64,000 nucleotides of DNA from JAANXG01 sp034520625 (lineage in GTDB: Bacteria; Pseudomonadota; Gammaproteobacteria; Arenicellales; JAANXG01): assembly GCA_034520625.1 (NCBI GenBank), contig JAXHNI010000012.1:62001-126000 (forward strand). The letters are read 5' to 3'. The notes beneath the pieces were generated by a model that did not search any database, was not told the origin of the DNA, and saw nothing but the letters and a program-made list of their open reading frames with translations. Below, piece by piece: positions 63,387 through 64,000 of the stretch. Both the position numbers and the translations under genes were made by a program. Each line of letters opens with the position of its first letter. The first letter of the stretch is position 1.

Positions 63387-63803
63387 TGCTCACTCCTCAT
63401 TGTCTGGTGGCTTTGGCACGGCACCACTGGTGCCGGCGTTGTCACGGCCCCAGGGACGCGCGGGAGGACGGAATTGTTCCCCACGGTCGCCCGGGGGCGG
63501 GCCCGACCGGGAACCTTCTCCGGGTCCCGGACGTCCCTGTCACGTGATGACTCGACCGGCCCGATCCTGTTACCCGGCCGTCGGGGCCGGCGACAGGGGC
63601 GATGGTACACTGGAATATCATGGCCCGGTTCCGCTCGATGCCGCGGCCGTAAAGCGCAATGGGCATCCGCACCCGGGAGCAACCATGCCGGAATCCGGTA
63701 CCGACAGTCCGCGCGCAGACGGTGGCAGACGCCGGATCAGGAGCCATGCGGAACACCGGAGTTTTCACTTTTCCAGCAGCTCCACCAGCCGTTCCTGCTG
63801 TGG
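63387..63803. other. Divergent intergenic region, no gene seen
   Basis: 417 bases upstream of both the methyltransferase and the anti-sigma gene. It is very GC-rich, with short inverted repeats around 63488-63510. No frame here reads like a real protein, and I see no sigma-factor gene. It should hold two divergent promoters. Confidence 0.3.
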
Positions 63804-64000
63804 ATGAACGCGGAAATCATCACCTGCGAGGAAGTCATGGAGCAGCTTTTCGAGTTCCTGGACCGGGAGCTCGACGGCGAGCTGAGTGACCGGATAGACC
63901 GCCATCTCGAACGCTGCCGGGACTGCTTCACCCGCGCCGAGTTCGAGAAGCGGCTGCGCGCCCGGATCAATGAAGCGGCGGAGGCCGAAGCACCCGAGCG
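63804..64000 (+). CDS. Zinc-finger anti-sigma factor (zf-HC2), partial at window end
   Basis: From ATG 63804 the protein reads MNAEIITCEEVMEQLFEFLD and continues with REL-D-x-E-L and HLERCRDC. Cys8, His34, Cys38 and Cys41 are the zinc ligands of ZAS/zf-HC2 anti-sigma domains such as RsrA. The gene runs off the right edge after 65 codons. The cognate ECF sigma factor usually lies just upstream but is not seen there, so it may be encoded elsewhere. It is too short for the usual ORF-length cut-offs. Confidence 0.75.
   Translation, partial: MNAEIITCEEVMEQLFEFLDRELDGELSDRIDRHLERCRDCFTRAEFEKRLRARINEAAEAEAPE

Noticed and set aside
63659..63889. Small plus-strand frame 63659-63889 as a gene before the anti-sigma factor
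   Set aside because: It overlaps the better-supported zinc-finger protein in another frame and has no family features; it is not a sigma factor.

Overview
The window comes from a high-GC proteobacterium, most likely a gammaproteobacterium. The evidence is the XrtA/PEP-CTERM-type exopolysaccharide genes, a LiuR-controlled leucine/isovalerate pathway, a GlpSTPQV-type glycerol ABC transporter operon and several REP-like hairpin families. I cannot name a genus. No rRNA, tRNA or CRISPR array was seen.

1-22.6 kb is a scrambled polysaccharide island. A TPR gene fragment is cut by an IS1380-family stub. Two 320-bp copies of an IS91-family 3' end (338-657 and 5880-6199, same orientation) flank a fragment of a membrane glycosyltransferase, a frameshifted sulfotransferase, a serine-acetyltransferase-like gene, a GT4, a membrane GT2 and a truncated gene. 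Next come a minus-strand GT2/sulfotransferase/GT2/GT2 cluster, a stub of a 2OG-Fe(II) oxygenase, an internally deleted sulfotransferase, a Wzx-like flippase and a GT4. A broken copy of the 5' end of the polymerase gene carries a 41-bp MITE. It is followed by decayed sulfotransferase and GT4 genes, a methyltransferase, an IS630/IS3 composite, the intact O-antigen-ligase-like polymerase and a secreted glycoside hydrolase.

22.6-30.2 kb is the assembly/export module of an XrtA-associated exopolysaccharide system on the minus strand: export protein, outer-membrane protein, Wzz-like chain-length protein, tyrosine autokinase and AAA ATPase. A secreted protein of unknown function is divergently encoded. 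No exosortase lies in the window.

30.3-44.5 kb is the leucine/isovalerate (liu) locus: LiuR with its palindromic operator, a thioesterase, isovaleryl-CoA dehydrogenase (one-base frameshift), a thiolase, a second acyl-CoA dehydrogenase, methylcrotonyl-CoA carboxylase beta and alpha, methylglutaconyl-CoA hydratase and HMG-CoA lyase. Together these convert isovaleryl-CoA to acetyl-CoA and acetoacetate. A VapBC-like pair sits inside the run. A PAS/GAF/GGDEF protein and a membrane ClpP-like protein separate liuD from liuE.

44.5-50.1 kb (minus) holds a four-gene operon: GT39-type transferase, predicted all-alpha barrel protein, flippase-like protein and DPM-synthase-like GT2. It is a coherent polyprenyl-phosphate-sugar pathway. 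50.2-60.3 kb is glycerol use: glpK, diverging from glpV-glpR-glpD-glpS-glpT-glpP-glpQ-DUF2160. The two ABC ATPases are degenerate in complementary motifs. 60.3-64 kb holds a YajD-type HNH protein flanked by two oppositely oriented copies of a branched 110-bp repeat (a third copy lies near 43.3 kb), a 2OG-Fe(II) oxygenase, a membrane protein, a methyltransferase and the start of a zinc-finger anti-sigma factor.
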